Assembly: GCA_965247375.1 (NCBI GenBank)
Contig: CBDFHU010000013.1
Span: 20,276-84,275, forward strand
Direction of reading: 5' to 3'
DNA: 64,000 nt
Origin: Arsenicibacter sp965247375
GTDB taxonomy: Bacteria > Bacteroidota > Bacteroidia > Cytophagales > Spirosomataceae
Shown: in pieces, positions 15,387 through 23,715 of the stretch
Position numbering within the stretch: position 1 is the stretch's first letter
Layout of the letters: every line of letters begins with the position of its first letter
The notes under the pieces: generated by a model
Seen by the model: only the letters and a program-made list of their open reading frames with translations
Told to the model about the DNA's origin: nothing
Databases searched by the model: none
Program-made: the position numbers and the translations under genes

Positions 15387-16013
15387 CTACAAAATTTCAA
15401 TTTTATTCCGGGAAAGCTTCACGTAGCCGATCTTTTCCATCTGCTTCAGCAGCCGTGAAATCACTTCGCGGGAGGTCGCCAGTTCATTGGCAATTTCTTC
15501 GTGCGTAATCTGAAGTACCGAACACTGGCAGCTTTGTGCCTTCTTTTTCAGGTAAGCCAGCAGCCGTTCATCGAGTTTCTGGAACGCAATGCTGTCGATG
15601 GTAGCAATCATATCATCGAAACGGCGCTGGTAGGTCTTAAACACAAACTGCTTCCAGGTTGGAAAGCGGCAGATCCATTCTTCTACTTTCTCGACCGGAA
15701 TGGCAATCAGTCGTGTTTTTTCTTCGGCGACGGCCACAATTTCGCTTTGCTTTTTCTCCAGACAACACGTCAGCGACATAGCACAGGAGTCGAGGCCGCC
15801 GAGGTAGTAAAGCAGCGCTTCACGCCCTTCCATATCGGGCCGCATGATTTTTACCGACCCGCTGAGCAGAATCGGTACCGACCGGATATAACTTCCCGGC
15901 CGGATCAGATAGGCTCCTTCTTCTATTTCCTGATAAATACCAACACGGGCAATTTCGTCGATCAGGGCGGGTTCGAAGCGTCCTGTCAGCCCGTCAAGTA
16001 AGGACCGGTTCAT
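15387..16013 (-). CDS. Crp/Fnr family transcriptional regulator, Cys-rich
   Basis: The 208-residue protein (start ATG 16013; an upstream ATG at 16100 adds 29 residues with no family similarity) has an N-terminal cyclic-nucleotide-binding-type beta roll and a C-terminal winged helix. The recognition helix T-S-R182-E183-VIS-R187-LLK has the R-E-x3-R pattern with which E. coli CRP reads GTGA, matching the YGTGA half-sites of this island. A motif C77-x5-C83-C84 lies in the sensor domain, with further Cys at 115, 162 and 164. There is no N-terminal FNR cluster motif. It likely senses redox or sulfane sulfur rather than cAMP and probably autoregulates through the site at 16241-16256. Confidence 0.88.
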   Translation of the reverse strand: MNRSLLDGLTGRFEPALIDEIARVGIYQEIEEGAYLIRPGSYIRSVPILLSGSVKIMRPDMEGREALLYYLGGLDSCAMSLTCCLEKKQSEIVAVAEEKTRLIAIPVEKVEEWICRFPTWKQFVFKTYQRRFDDMIATIDSIAFQKLDERLLAYLKKKAQSCQCSVLQITHEEIANELATSREVISRLLKQMEKIGYVKLSRNKIEIL

Positions 16014-16211
16014 AGGCACTGAATGGTTGATAACTGGATACTGGATATTGAATAACCGGACGTATGAAACCGGATACCGGCTAAAGGATTCCGGGTACAT
16101 TTATCAGTTGAGGAACGGGAAAGCGGTCTCATAAAGTTCTGTCAGTTAAAAATGAGTTAAATTCCGATGGCTCCGGATAGGGTGTGGCTTATTCTGCTGT
16201 TACCTGACTAA

Positions 16212-16256
16212 CAAATAAAATGAGTAGCGGCAGGCGGTTCCGTGATAAATATCACA
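16212..16256 (-). promoter_or_regulatory. Crp-type operator plus -7-like box of the regulator gene
   Basis: The operator CGTGA-N6-TCACA lies at 16241-16256, and the box TTTATTTG (16212-16219, - strand) is one mismatch from TAnnTTTG, at 36.5 bp. Its distance to the regulator ATG (16013) implies a leader of about 190 bases. No matching box exists toward the RND gene on the other side. Confidence 0.65.
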
Positions 16257-16489
16257 CGGCGCGCTCACCGAAAAAGGAGCAGCGGGGCGGGATTAAAAAA
16301 CAAGCTTTCTGTCTTTATGATGTAGGTACAAATGTCTATTGAATGTGCAAAATAGACGACAAATTCGTAAATTTTAGGACCGGATGCTGAATCATGTGAT
16401 GTATTCCGGAAAAAATTGACTTTTCGCTGATTCTTTCTGTTAAAAAGACGGAAAGCCGGCAACAGTCTCTTCATTAACTCAATTACCCT
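16257..16489. other. Intergenic stretch upstream of the RND permease
   Basis: Together with 16014-16256 this forms a 476-bp gap between the divergent regulator and RND genes. Apart from the Crp-type operator described separately, I see only AT-rich sequence, with no convincing ORF, hairpin or full TAnnTTTG promoter for the RND gene. A TTG at about 16417 could be a -33 element, but no matching -7 box follows. Confidence 0.4.
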
Positions 16490-19400
16490 ATGAATTTAAT
16501 ACGTGCTGCCTTACGCAAACCGATTACCATTCTGGTAGTCGTGATGAGTTTGTTTTTCTTCGGTATCAAAGCGGTCCGTACCATTAAAATTGACATCTTC
16601 CCTAGCCTGGATCTGCCGGTCATTTATATCTCCCAGCCATTTGGGGGGTATACGCCGAATCAGATGGAGTCGTTCTTTGGCAAGCAGTATGTGAATCTGC
16701 TGCTGTATGTATCGGGGGTAAAAAGTATTGAAACGAAGAACATTCAGGGGCTTACGCTGCTGAAACTGACCTTCTACGAGGGAACGAACATGGCACAGGC
16801 TGCCGCCGAAGTGTCGGCCTACTCGAACCGGGCCCAGGCGATCTTTCCGCCCGGGTCGCAGCCGCCCTTTATCCTGCGCTTCGATGCCTCCACGCTGCCG
16901 GTCGGGCAGCTGGTCCTGAGCAGTCCGAAGCGCACCAACAACGAGCTACAGGACATGGCCAACGTCTATGTCCGGTCCGGTTTCAGTTCGATTCCGGGCC
17001 TGGTAGCACCGGCTCCCTTTGGCGGTAACTCACGAACGGTCGTGATCAAAGTCGATCCGGAACTGCTCCGTTCGCATAACCTGACCCCCGATCAGCTCGT
17101 GGCGGCGCTGCGGATCAACAACACGGCTACACCCGCCGGTAACGTTCGGGTCGGCGATCTGAACTACTTCACGCCGGCCAACACAACCGTTAGGAATATT
17201 GAGGATTTCGGGAAAATCCCGCTCTACACCGGAACCGTACAGAACCTGTACCTGAAAGATGTGGCGACGATTGAAGACGGCGCCGACATTACCCAGGGCT
17301 ACGTGCTCGTCAACGGTAAACGGTCGGTTTACCTGCCCATCACCAAGTCGGCCGATGCGTCGACGTGGGAGGTAGTGCAGAACCTGAAAGCCGCCATTCC
17401 GAAATTTCAGGCGCTGCTGCCCGAAGATGTAAAGCTGACCTATACGTTCGACCAGTCGGTTTACGTCATCAACGCCGTGGAGAGTCTGATGACCGAAGGG
17501 GCAATCGGAGCGATCCTGACCGGTCTGATGGTCCTGCTGTTCCTCGGCGATGCGCGCGGGGCGCTGATCGTTATTATTACCATTCCGACCTGTATTATTT
17601 CGGGCGTTTTGTTCCTGTCGCTGTTTGGGCAGACGATCAATATTATGACCCTCAGCGGGTTGTCGCTGGCTATCGGAATTCTGGTCGATGAATCGACGGT
17701 AACGATTGAGAACATTCACCAGCACATGGCTATGAATAAACCCAAAGCGCTGGCCATCTGGGACGCCTGTCAGGAAATTGCTTTTTCCAAGCTGCTGATT
17801 CTGTTCTGTATTCTGGCGGTATTTGCGCCGGCGTTTACCATGACAGGGATTCCGGGGGCGCTGTTCCTGCCGCTGGCACTGGCCATCGGGTTTTCGATGA
17901 TCACCTCATACCTGATGTCGCAGACGCTGGTGCCGGTGCTGGCCAACTGGATGATGAAAGGCCATCAGTACGCCGGCGGGGATAAGAAACAAGGCGGGGC
18001 CGCGGGGCATCTGATGCATGCGGGTCTGAAAGACGGCCGGTCGGCACACGACGAGCTGCTCGACCAGAAAGAACTGCTGGCCAACCGGCTTGATATGGAC
18101 GGCGACGGTAAAATCGGGCTGTTTGAGCGCTTCCGGGCGCGGTTCATGCGGTTTATGGAGCGTATGCTGCCATACCGGCGGCCAATCGTCCTGATCTACA
18201 TCGTTGGTGCACTGGGACTGGCCGGTTTCCTGATTTCCATTATCGGACAGGACGTGTTGCCGAAAGTAGAGTCGCCCCAATTCCAGGTACGCCTCCGGTC
18301 TCCGGACGGAACGCGGCTGGAAAAAACGGAGAAGACCATGCTGAAAGCGGTCGACATCCTGCAACAACTGGTCGGCAAGGAAAATATCGAGATTTCATCG
18401 GCTATGGTCGGTATGCACGGGTCGCAGTTTTCGACCAGCCCGATCTATCTCTTTATGGCCGGGCCACAGGAGGGTGTGTTGCAGGTCAGTCTCAAAGAAG
18501 GCTATGAAGGCGATATGGATCAGCTGAAAGATCAGTTCCGGGGCAAAATGAAACAGATTCAGCCGGATGTAAAAATGTCGTTCGAACCAATCGAACTCAC
18601 GGACAAAATTCTGAGCCAGGGCTCGCCGACGCCGATTGAGGTCCGGTTATTGGGCAAAAACAAGCAGCAAAACGAGGAATATGCCAACAAGGTCATCGCC
18701 AAACTGCAGAAAATCCCGTACCTGCGGGATGTGCAGATCGGGCAGTCGACCAAATACCCGACCATCGACGTAACGATTGACCGGGAACGGGCCGCGCAGC
18801 TGGGAACCGATATTTCGGCCATTTCGCGGTCGCTGATTGCCTCGACCTCATCGTCGCGGTTTACCGAAAAAAGTGTCTGGATTGACCCGAAATCCGGTCA
18901 GAGTTATAGCGTACAGGTACAGATTCCGGAGAGTAAAATGGCAAGCGTCGATGACCTTGGCGAGATTCCGGTCCTGCCGAATGCGAACCGGCCGGTGCTG
19001 AGCGATGTGGCCACGCTGCGGACGGGTACAACCTACGGCGAAAATGATAACGTGGGGGCCATTCCGGTGTTATCCGTGACGGCAAACCTGTACGAAATTG
19101 ATCTCGGCACGGCGGCCCGTGAGGTACAGAAAGCCATTGACTCACTGGGTGAGCTGCCGCGCGGCCTGACCATTAAGATACAGGGCTTGAGCCAGGTACT
19201 GACCGAGACGCTGGATAGTCTGCAAACGGGACTGATTACAGCCATTATTGTGATTTTTCTGATGCTGGCGGCTAATTTTCAGTCGTTTAAGGTGTCGCTG
19301 GTTGTGTTGTGTACCGTACCGGCAGTGTTGGTCGGTTCGCTTTCGCTGCTGCTGTTGACCGGCTCAACGCTGAACCTGCAATCGTACATGGGTATGATTA

Positions 19401-19780
19401 TGTCCGTAGGGGTGTCGATTTCCAACGCGGTCCTGATGATTACCAATGCGGAGGAATTACGGCTGCGGAACGGCAATGCCCTGTTATCGGCCAAAGAAGC
19501 GGCTTCGGTGCGGTTACGCCCGATCATCATGACCAGTGTGGCCATGGTGGTGGGGATGATTCCGATGGCAAGCGGTCTGGGCGAAGGCGGTTCGCAGACC
19601 GCTCCGCTGGGTCGGGCGGTAATCGGCGGGCTGATTGCTTCTACCTTTGCGGCACTTTATATTTTACCGTTGGCGTTTGCCTGGGTGCAGGCCAAAACAA
19701 CGACCCAATCAGTTTCACTGGATCCTGAAGACAAAGAAAGTAAGTTTTATATTCCTTCATCGTATGACTCGGCTAATTGA
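16490..19780 (+). CDS. RND-family efflux permease with an EF-hand in its cytoplasmic loop
   Basis: The 1096-residue protein is a full AcrB/CzcA-type RND pump: N-terminal helix MNLIRAALRKPITIL, two large periplasmic domains and about 12 membrane helices. In helix 4 the proton-relay pair is D400-E401 (ILVDESTVTIEN) instead of the usual Asp-Asp. Between the two halves, the cytoplasmic loop contains an insertion with a canonical 12-residue EF-hand loop at 535-546 (DMDGDGKIGLFE) flanked by helices. The adaptor gene overlaps its end by 17 bp. No outer-membrane factor gene is adjacent. Substrate class is not evident. Confidence 0.92.
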   Translation: MNLIRAALRKPITILVVVMSLFFFGIKAVRTIKIDIFPSLDLPVIYISQPFGGYTPNQMESFFGKQYVNLLLYVSGVKSIETKNIQGLTLLKLTFYEGTNMAQAAAEVSAYSNRAQAIFPPGSQPPFILRFDASTLPVGQLVLSSPKRTNNELQDMANVYVRSGFSSIPGLVAPAPFGGNSRTVVIKVDPELLRSHNLTPDQLVAALRINNTATPAGNVRVGDLNYFTPANTTVRNIEDFGKIPLYTGTVQNLYLKDVATIEDGADITQGYVLVNGKRSVYLPITKSADASTWEVVQNLKAAIPKFQALLPEDVKLTYTFDQSVYVINAVESLMTEGAIGAILTGLMVLLFLGDARGALIVIITIPTCIISGVLFLSLFGQTINIMTLSGLSLAIGILVDESTVTIENIHQHMAMNKPKALAIWDACQEIAFSKLLILFCILAVFAPAFTMTGIPGALFLPLALAIGFSMITSYLMSQTLVPVLANWMMKGHQYAGGDKKQGGAAGHLMHAGLKDGRSAHDELLDQKELLANRLDMDGDGKIGLFERFRARFMRFMERMLPYRRPIVLIYIVGALGLAGFLISIIGQDVLPKVESPQFQVRLRSPDGTRLEKTEKTMLKAVDILQQLVGKENIEISSAMVGMHGSQFSTSPIYLFMAGPQEGVLQVSLKEGYEGDMDQLKDQFRGKMKQIQPDVKMSFEPIELTDKILSQGSPTPIEVRLLGKNKQQNEEYANKVIAKLQKIPYLRDVQIGQSTKYPTIDVTIDRERAAQLGTDISAISRSLIASTSSSRFTEKSVWIDPKSGQSYSVQVQIPESKMASVDDLGEIPVLPNANRPVLSDVATLRTGTTYGENDNVGAIPVLSVTANLYEIDLGTAAREVQKAIDSLGELPRGLTIKIQGLSQVLTETLDSLQTGLITAIIVIFLMLAANFQSFKVSLVVLCTVPAVLVGSLSLLLLTGSTLNLQSYMGMIMSVGVSISNAVLMITNAEELRLRNGNALLSAKEAASVRLRPIIMTSVAMVVGMIPMASGLGEGGSQTAPLGRAVIGGLIASTFAALYILPLAFAWVQAKTTTQSVSLDPEDKESKFYIPSSYDSAN

Positions 19781-20888
19781 TCGATCGTTTTATAGCCTGA
19801 TGGCTGTGGGGAGCTGTTTAGCAATCAGTACAGCCGTATTGTCGGGGTGTCATACCTCAGAAAGTAAGGCAGAAACATCCGAAACCGTTGAAGCACCGGC
19901 AACTACTGAGGTATTTGCCCTCAAAAAAGGACAGCTTACCACGGAACTGCACGTGCCGGGCGAACTGGTGGCGTTCCGGGATGTTGATATCTATGCCCGT
20001 GTAACGGGTTACATCAAGGCGCTGTATGCCGACATTGGCAGTGAGGTGCGGCAGGGGCAGTTACTGGCCCTGGCCGAAGCGCCGGAACTGAGTGCACAGG
20101 TAGCCTCGGCAGAGTCGCGGCTGAAAGCGCAGGAGGCGGTGTCGATTGCCAGTAAAGCCAATTATGAGCGGATTCTGGAGGCCAGCAAGATGTCGGGGGC
20201 GGTGTCAAAAAATGATGTCGATCAGGCGCTGGCGAAGCGGAATGCTGATCTGGCCCAGCTCGAAGCGGCCCGTTCGTCGTACCGTGAAGTGGCCGATCTG
20301 CGGAAATACCTCGAAATCCGTGCCCCGTTCAGCGGCGTCATCAGCGCGCGGAACGCCAGTACAGGGGCCTATATCGGACCTGCCGGAAAAGGGTCGGAGT
20401 TTCCGTTGTTTGTCCTGACCGAACAGCAAAAGCTTCGTCTGGTGATTTCGGTGCCGGAGGCCTACACCGGTTATGTAGAACCGAACGACGGCGTATCGTT
20501 TACCGTCAAGGCGTTCCCCGACAAGAAGTTTTCGGGGCAGGTGAAGCGGCAGGCCGGCGCTCTCGACAAGCGGCTGCGGTCGGAGCGGGTAGAGGTCGAT
20601 GTGATGAACCCCGATAAAAAGCTGTTGCCGGGCATGATTGCCGAAGTGACGTTGCCGCTGCCGACACGGGGAAGTACGTTTATTGTGCCTAAATCGTCGG
20701 TCATCAACTCGACAACGGGTACATTTGTCATTCGGGTGGTCAATCAGAAAGCCGAATGGGTGCCGGTACGTAAGGGTCTTGAAGCCAACGACAAAGCCGA
20801 GGTTTTCGGCGAGCTGCACGAAAACGACCAGCTCGTAACAACCGCAACCGAAGAGATAAGAGACGGGAGCACGGTGAAAGTCAAATAA
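19764..20888 (+). CDS. RND efflux periplasmic adaptor (HlyD/AcrA family) lipoprotein
   Basis: ATG 19764 lies inside the last codons of the permease and starts a lipoprotein signal (lipobox AVLSGC). The upstream frame is only the permease gene read out of phase. The 374-residue protein has the adaptor order: barrel-sandwich hybrid (DIYARVTGYI, DIGSEVRQGQLLALAEAPEL), a coiled-coil hairpin (AQVASAESRLKAQEA to ARSSYREV) and the second lipoyl half (RAPFSGVISARNASTGA). A beta-barrel and a membrane-proximal domain follow. It would link the RND pump to an outer-membrane channel encoded elsewhere. A long hairpin follows 28 bp downstream. Confidence 0.9.
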   Translation: MTRLIDRSFYSLMAVGSCLAISTAVLSGCHTSESKAETSETVEAPATTEVFALKKGQLTTELHVPGELVAFRDVDIYARVTGYIKALYADIGSEVRQGQLLALAEAPELSAQVASAESRLKAQEAVSIASKANYERILEASKMSGAVSKNDVDQALAKRNADLAQLEAARSSYREVADLRKYLEIRAPFSGVISARNASTGAYIGPAGKGSEFPLFVLTEQQKLRLVISVPEAYTGYVEPNDGVSFTVKAFPDKKFSGQVKRQAGALDKRLRSERVEVDVMNPDKKLLPGMIAEVTLPLPTRGSTFIVPKSSVINSTTGTFVIRVVNQKAEWVPVRKGLEANDKAEVFGELHENDQLVTTATEEIRDGSTVKVK

Positions 20889-20916
20889 GCACAGGAGATA
20901 GATACACATCTTACCG

Positions 20917-20958
20917 GTGGGTTCAGGAATAAAGAATCGTCTTTATTCCTGAACCCAC
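20917..20958 (+). terminator. Long perfect hairpin after the RND operon
   Basis: A 19-bp perfect stem (20917-20935 with 20940-20958) encloses a 4-base loop. No T-run follows, so it may act as a strong RNA hairpin stabilising or ending the RND transcript. It also insulates the parAB promoter region. Confidence 0.7.
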
Positions 20959-21071
20959 GCACTCGCGGAAACCGCCCGACCATTGCATCCGGCTATCTGG
21001 TAATCAATGGTGATGGTTCATTTTTAACATATCGTTATATTTTCTCCCCTTTTCACACCATTAAGTTTTTT

Positions 21072-21093
21072 TGTGAAACATTTCCGTGAAACA
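21072..21093 (+). promoter_or_regulatory. Two parS-like half-sites upstream of parA
   Basis: TGTGAAACA (21072-21080) and CGTGAAACA (21085-21093) are direct repeats 13 bp apart. The second equals half of the bacterial parS palindrome TGTTTCACGTGAAACA. No full parS was seen. They lie 57 bp before parA and could serve ParB autoregulation. The 20889-21149 gap otherwise holds only the hairpin above. Confidence 0.4.
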
Positions 21094-21149
21094 TCCTTGG
21101 ATTATCCGAAAGTATCCGGCATCTTTGGGACTGCAACGAGCTAATACAA

Positions 21150-21938
21150 ATGGGTAAAGTCATTGCTGTCGCCAACCAGAAGGGGGGAGTCGGAAAAACA
21201 ACTACCACGATTAATCTAGCGGCTAGCTTAGCCGCTCTGGAGTTTCGGACGCTTATCGTCGATGCCGATCCACAAGCAAACTCCACGTCGGGCCTGGGAT
21301 ATAATCCAAAGGAAATATCAACCAGCATCTACGAATGCATGGTCGAAGGCGTTGATACTCACGATGCAATTATTCAGACGGATTTTCCGAACCTGGATCT
21401 GCTGCCGTCACATATCGACCTCGTCGGTGCCGAAATCGAAATGATCAACCTGGGCAACCGGGAAGATAAAATGAAAGATGCGCTGGACGAAGTCCGTCAG
21501 GAGTATGATTTCGTGATTATCGACTGTTCACCGTCGCTGGGTCTGATTACGATCAATGCGCTGACGGCCGCCGATTCGGTGATTGTACCGGTACAGTGCG
21601 AGTACTTCGCGCTTGAAGGCCTGGGTAAACTCCTGAATACAATCAAGATCATCCAGTCGCGGCTGAACACACGGCTGACGATTGAGGGAATTTTGCTGAC
21701 CATGTATGACCTGCGCGTGCGCCTGTCGAATCAGGTGGTCGGTGAAGTAACCGCGCACTTCCAGCAAATGGTCTTCAATACCATCATTCCGCGTAACATT
21801 CGTCTGAGCGAATCGCCGAGTTTCGGGGTGCCGGCGCTGGCACAGGACGCAGAAAGCAAGGGAGCTATCAGCTACCTGAACCTGGCCCGTGAAATTCTGA
21901 CGAAAAACGGCATGATGCCGCATGACCAACCGGCATAA
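21150..21938 (+). CDS. parA: ParA family chromosome-partitioning ATPase
   Basis: The 262-residue protein opens with the deviant Walker A motif KGGVGKTTT (residues 11-19), followed by DADPQANSTSGLG and DFVIIDCSPSLGLITINAL (Walker B). This is the ParA/Soj pattern. It binds DNA and ATP and, with ParB, segregates chromosome origins. parB follows 109 bp downstream, then DUF5683, dapB and lepB, the usual Bacteroidota order. Start MGKVIAVANQ is the only sensible one. Confidence 0.96.
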   Translation: MGKVIAVANQKGGVGKTTTTINLAASLAALEFRTLIVDADPQANSTSGLGYNPKEISTSIYECMVEGVDTHDAIIQTDFPNLDLLPSHIDLVGAEIEMINLGNREDKMKDALDEVRQEYDFVIIDCSPSLGLITINALTAADSVIVPVQCEYFALEGLGKLLNTIKIIQSRLNTRLTIEGILLTMYDLRVRLSNQVVGEVTAHFQQMVFNTIIPRNIRLSESPSFGVPALAQDAESKGAISYLNLAREILTKNGMMPHDQPA

Positions 21939-22047
21939 GCATAAGGCAGGGAGCGAACCGGTTCTCCTGTAATAATCGATTTAATCAGGGGCTTACGAGT
22001 GCCGTTTCAGGGCAGAAATCGTAAATCATACATCATTAATTAAATGT

Positions 22048-22968
22048 ATGGAGACATTGAATAATAAAGCACCAAACAAGCGGATGACGGGTTTAGGGCG
22101 GGGACTCGGTGCGCTGCTCCAGGATAGTGATGCGGTCAACCGGCAGGCCAAGCCATCGCCTTATGAGACCATCAGTACCATGAGCGAAATCTCAATCAAC
22201 CAGATTGAGACCAACCCGTTTCAGCCCCGTACGCGGTTTGACGAAGAAGCCTTACAGGAACTCGCCGAATCGATCCGTGTGCAGGGCATTATCCAGCCGA
22301 TCACAGTCCGGCAACTGGAAAAAGACCGCTATCAGCTGATTTCGGGGGAACGCCGTCTGCAGGCCTCCAAGCTGATTGGCATGGTCACGATTCCGGCCTA
22401 TATCCGGATGGCCAATGACCAGCAGATGCTGGAAATGGCGCTGATCGAGAACATCCAGCGTGAAAATCTTAATTCCATAGAAATTGCCCTGAGCTATCAG
22501 CGCCTCATCACAGAGTGCAGCCTGAAGCAGGAGGAACTGGGTGAGCGTGTCGGCAAAAACCGCACAACGGTCAATAACTACATCCGGCTGCTGAAACTGC
22601 CGCCGGTGATTCAGGCGGCTCTGCGCGATAATGTGATCTCAATGGGACATGCCCGCGCCATTATCAACATTGAAAACCCGGATACACAAATCCGTATCTT
22701 CCGTAAGATTGTTGATGAAGAATGGTCGGTCCGTAAGGTAGAAGAAGCCGTCCGGAATTTATCGGCCGACGGATCGGAGCTGGTGGCCCGCAAAGTAACC
22801 CTGCCTAAAATGGAATTACGGAGCCTTCAGTTTAAACTGTCGTCGATGTTTGGTACCAAGGTATCGATCAAAGCCGATGAGAAACACAAGGGTGAGATCA
22901 AAATCCCGTTTACATCACAGGAAGAGCTGGACAAAATCCTGATGGTTTTGCGCCACGACGGAAAATAA
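22048..22968 (+). CDS. parB: ParB/Spo0J family partition protein
   Basis: The 306-residue protein begins with the conserved ParB N-terminus KRMTGLGRGLGALLQD. A ParB/Srx CTP-binding domain follows (NPFQPRTRF, LISGERRLQASKLIG, ENIQRENLNSIE), and then a helix-turn-helix (GERVGKNRTTVNNYIRLLKLP) that recognises parS, and a C-terminal dimerisation region. It acts with ParA at the chromosome origin. DUF5683 starts 22 bp downstream, suggesting cotranscription. Confidence 0.96.
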   Translation: METLNNKAPNKRMTGLGRGLGALLQDSDAVNRQAKPSPYETISTMSEISINQIETNPFQPRTRFDEEALQELAESIRVQGIIQPITVRQLEKDRYQLISGERRLQASKLIGMVTIPAYIRMANDQQMLEMALIENIQRENLNSIEIALSYQRLITECSLKQEELGERVGKNRTTVNNYIRLLKLPPVIQAALRDNVISMGHARAIINIENPDTQIRIFRKIVDEEWSVRKVEEAVRNLSADGSELVARKVTLPKMELRSLQFKLSSMFGTKVSIKADEKHKGEIKIPFTSQEELDKILMVLRHDGK

Positions 22969-22990
22969 CAGCAGGAAGTTACAAACTGAC

Positions 22991-23671
22991 ATGAAGTATC
23001 GGGGAGTTTGGATGTGGATGGTCCTGTTGCTGGCAACCGGTGCGGTTCAGGCGCAGAAAAAGACAGTTGCCGATAGCGTGCGGGTTGGTAATTCAGTGCT
23101 GACAGCCGACGACTCAACCGTTGTGAATGCGACCGATACTGTGCGGATCAGCGAGAAAAAAACGGCCGAAATCCGTAAAATCATTCCGCGTCAGGCAACC
23201 ATCCGCTCGGCGATTTTGCCGGGCCTGGGCCAGATTTACAACGGACAGGCGTGGAAAGTGCCGTTTGTGTATGCGGCACTGGGTACTGAGGTGTATCTGA
23301 TCGTTGATTTCAATAGAAAATACCTCAAATTTGAATCGGCTTACCGGACCGCCTATGAGGATAAGTCGACCGGCGAAAATGCCAAAACGGCTGTTGTCCG
23401 GGTAAAAAGTAACGGTCAGTGGCAGGATATCCGTTATAGTGTCGCTCAATTGAAGACGATTACGGACATTTATCATCGCTATCGGGATCTGAACGTCATT
23501 CTGATGGCGGCGTTCTGGGGGCTGAACGCGGTTGAAGCTAATGTGGCGGCTCACCTGAAAACATTTGATATGTCGGATGATCTGTCGATGCAGGTGAAGC
23601 CAATCCTGATTCCGAACTTAGCCGGCGGGCCGCCGGTATTGGGGGCCAAACTAACGCTGACGATTAAATAA
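22991..23671 (+). CDS. DUF5683 domain protein, exported
   Basis: The 226-residue protein has an N-terminal signal (MKYRGVWMWMVLLLATG...AQ). It then has the DUF5683 core RSAILPGLGQIYNGQAWKVP, in which a Gly-rich turn and membrane-inserting segments resemble TM2-type domains. Function is unknown. The position between parB and dapB is conserved across Bacteroidota, so cotranscription with parAB is likely, without implying a segregation role. Confidence 0.85.
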   Translation: MKYRGVWMWMVLLLATGAVQAQKKTVADSVRVGNSVLTADDSTVVNATDTVRISEKKTAEIRKIIPRQATIRSAILPGLGQIYNGQAWKVPFVYAALGTEVYLIVDFNRKYLKFESAYRTAYEDKSTGENAKTAVVRVKSNGQWQDIRYSVAQLKTITDIYHRYRDLNVILMAAFWGLNAVEANVAAHLKTFDMSDDLSMQVKPILIPNLAGGPPVLGAKLTLTIK

Positions 23672-23715
23672 ACGAGGTTTTCGGTCTTTTAGAACGAAAC
23701 GAAAATAGATTTTAC

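Noticed and set aside
16014..16100. N-terminal extension of the Crp/Fnr regulator to ATG 16100
   Set aside because: The extra 29 residues match no Crp/Fnr sequence known to me and come from repetitive-looking DNA; ATG 16013 starts at the usual place.
21000..21150. Chromosome origin next to parAB
   Set aside because: Only two half parS sites were seen; no DnaA-box cluster, dnaA or full parS was found in the window.
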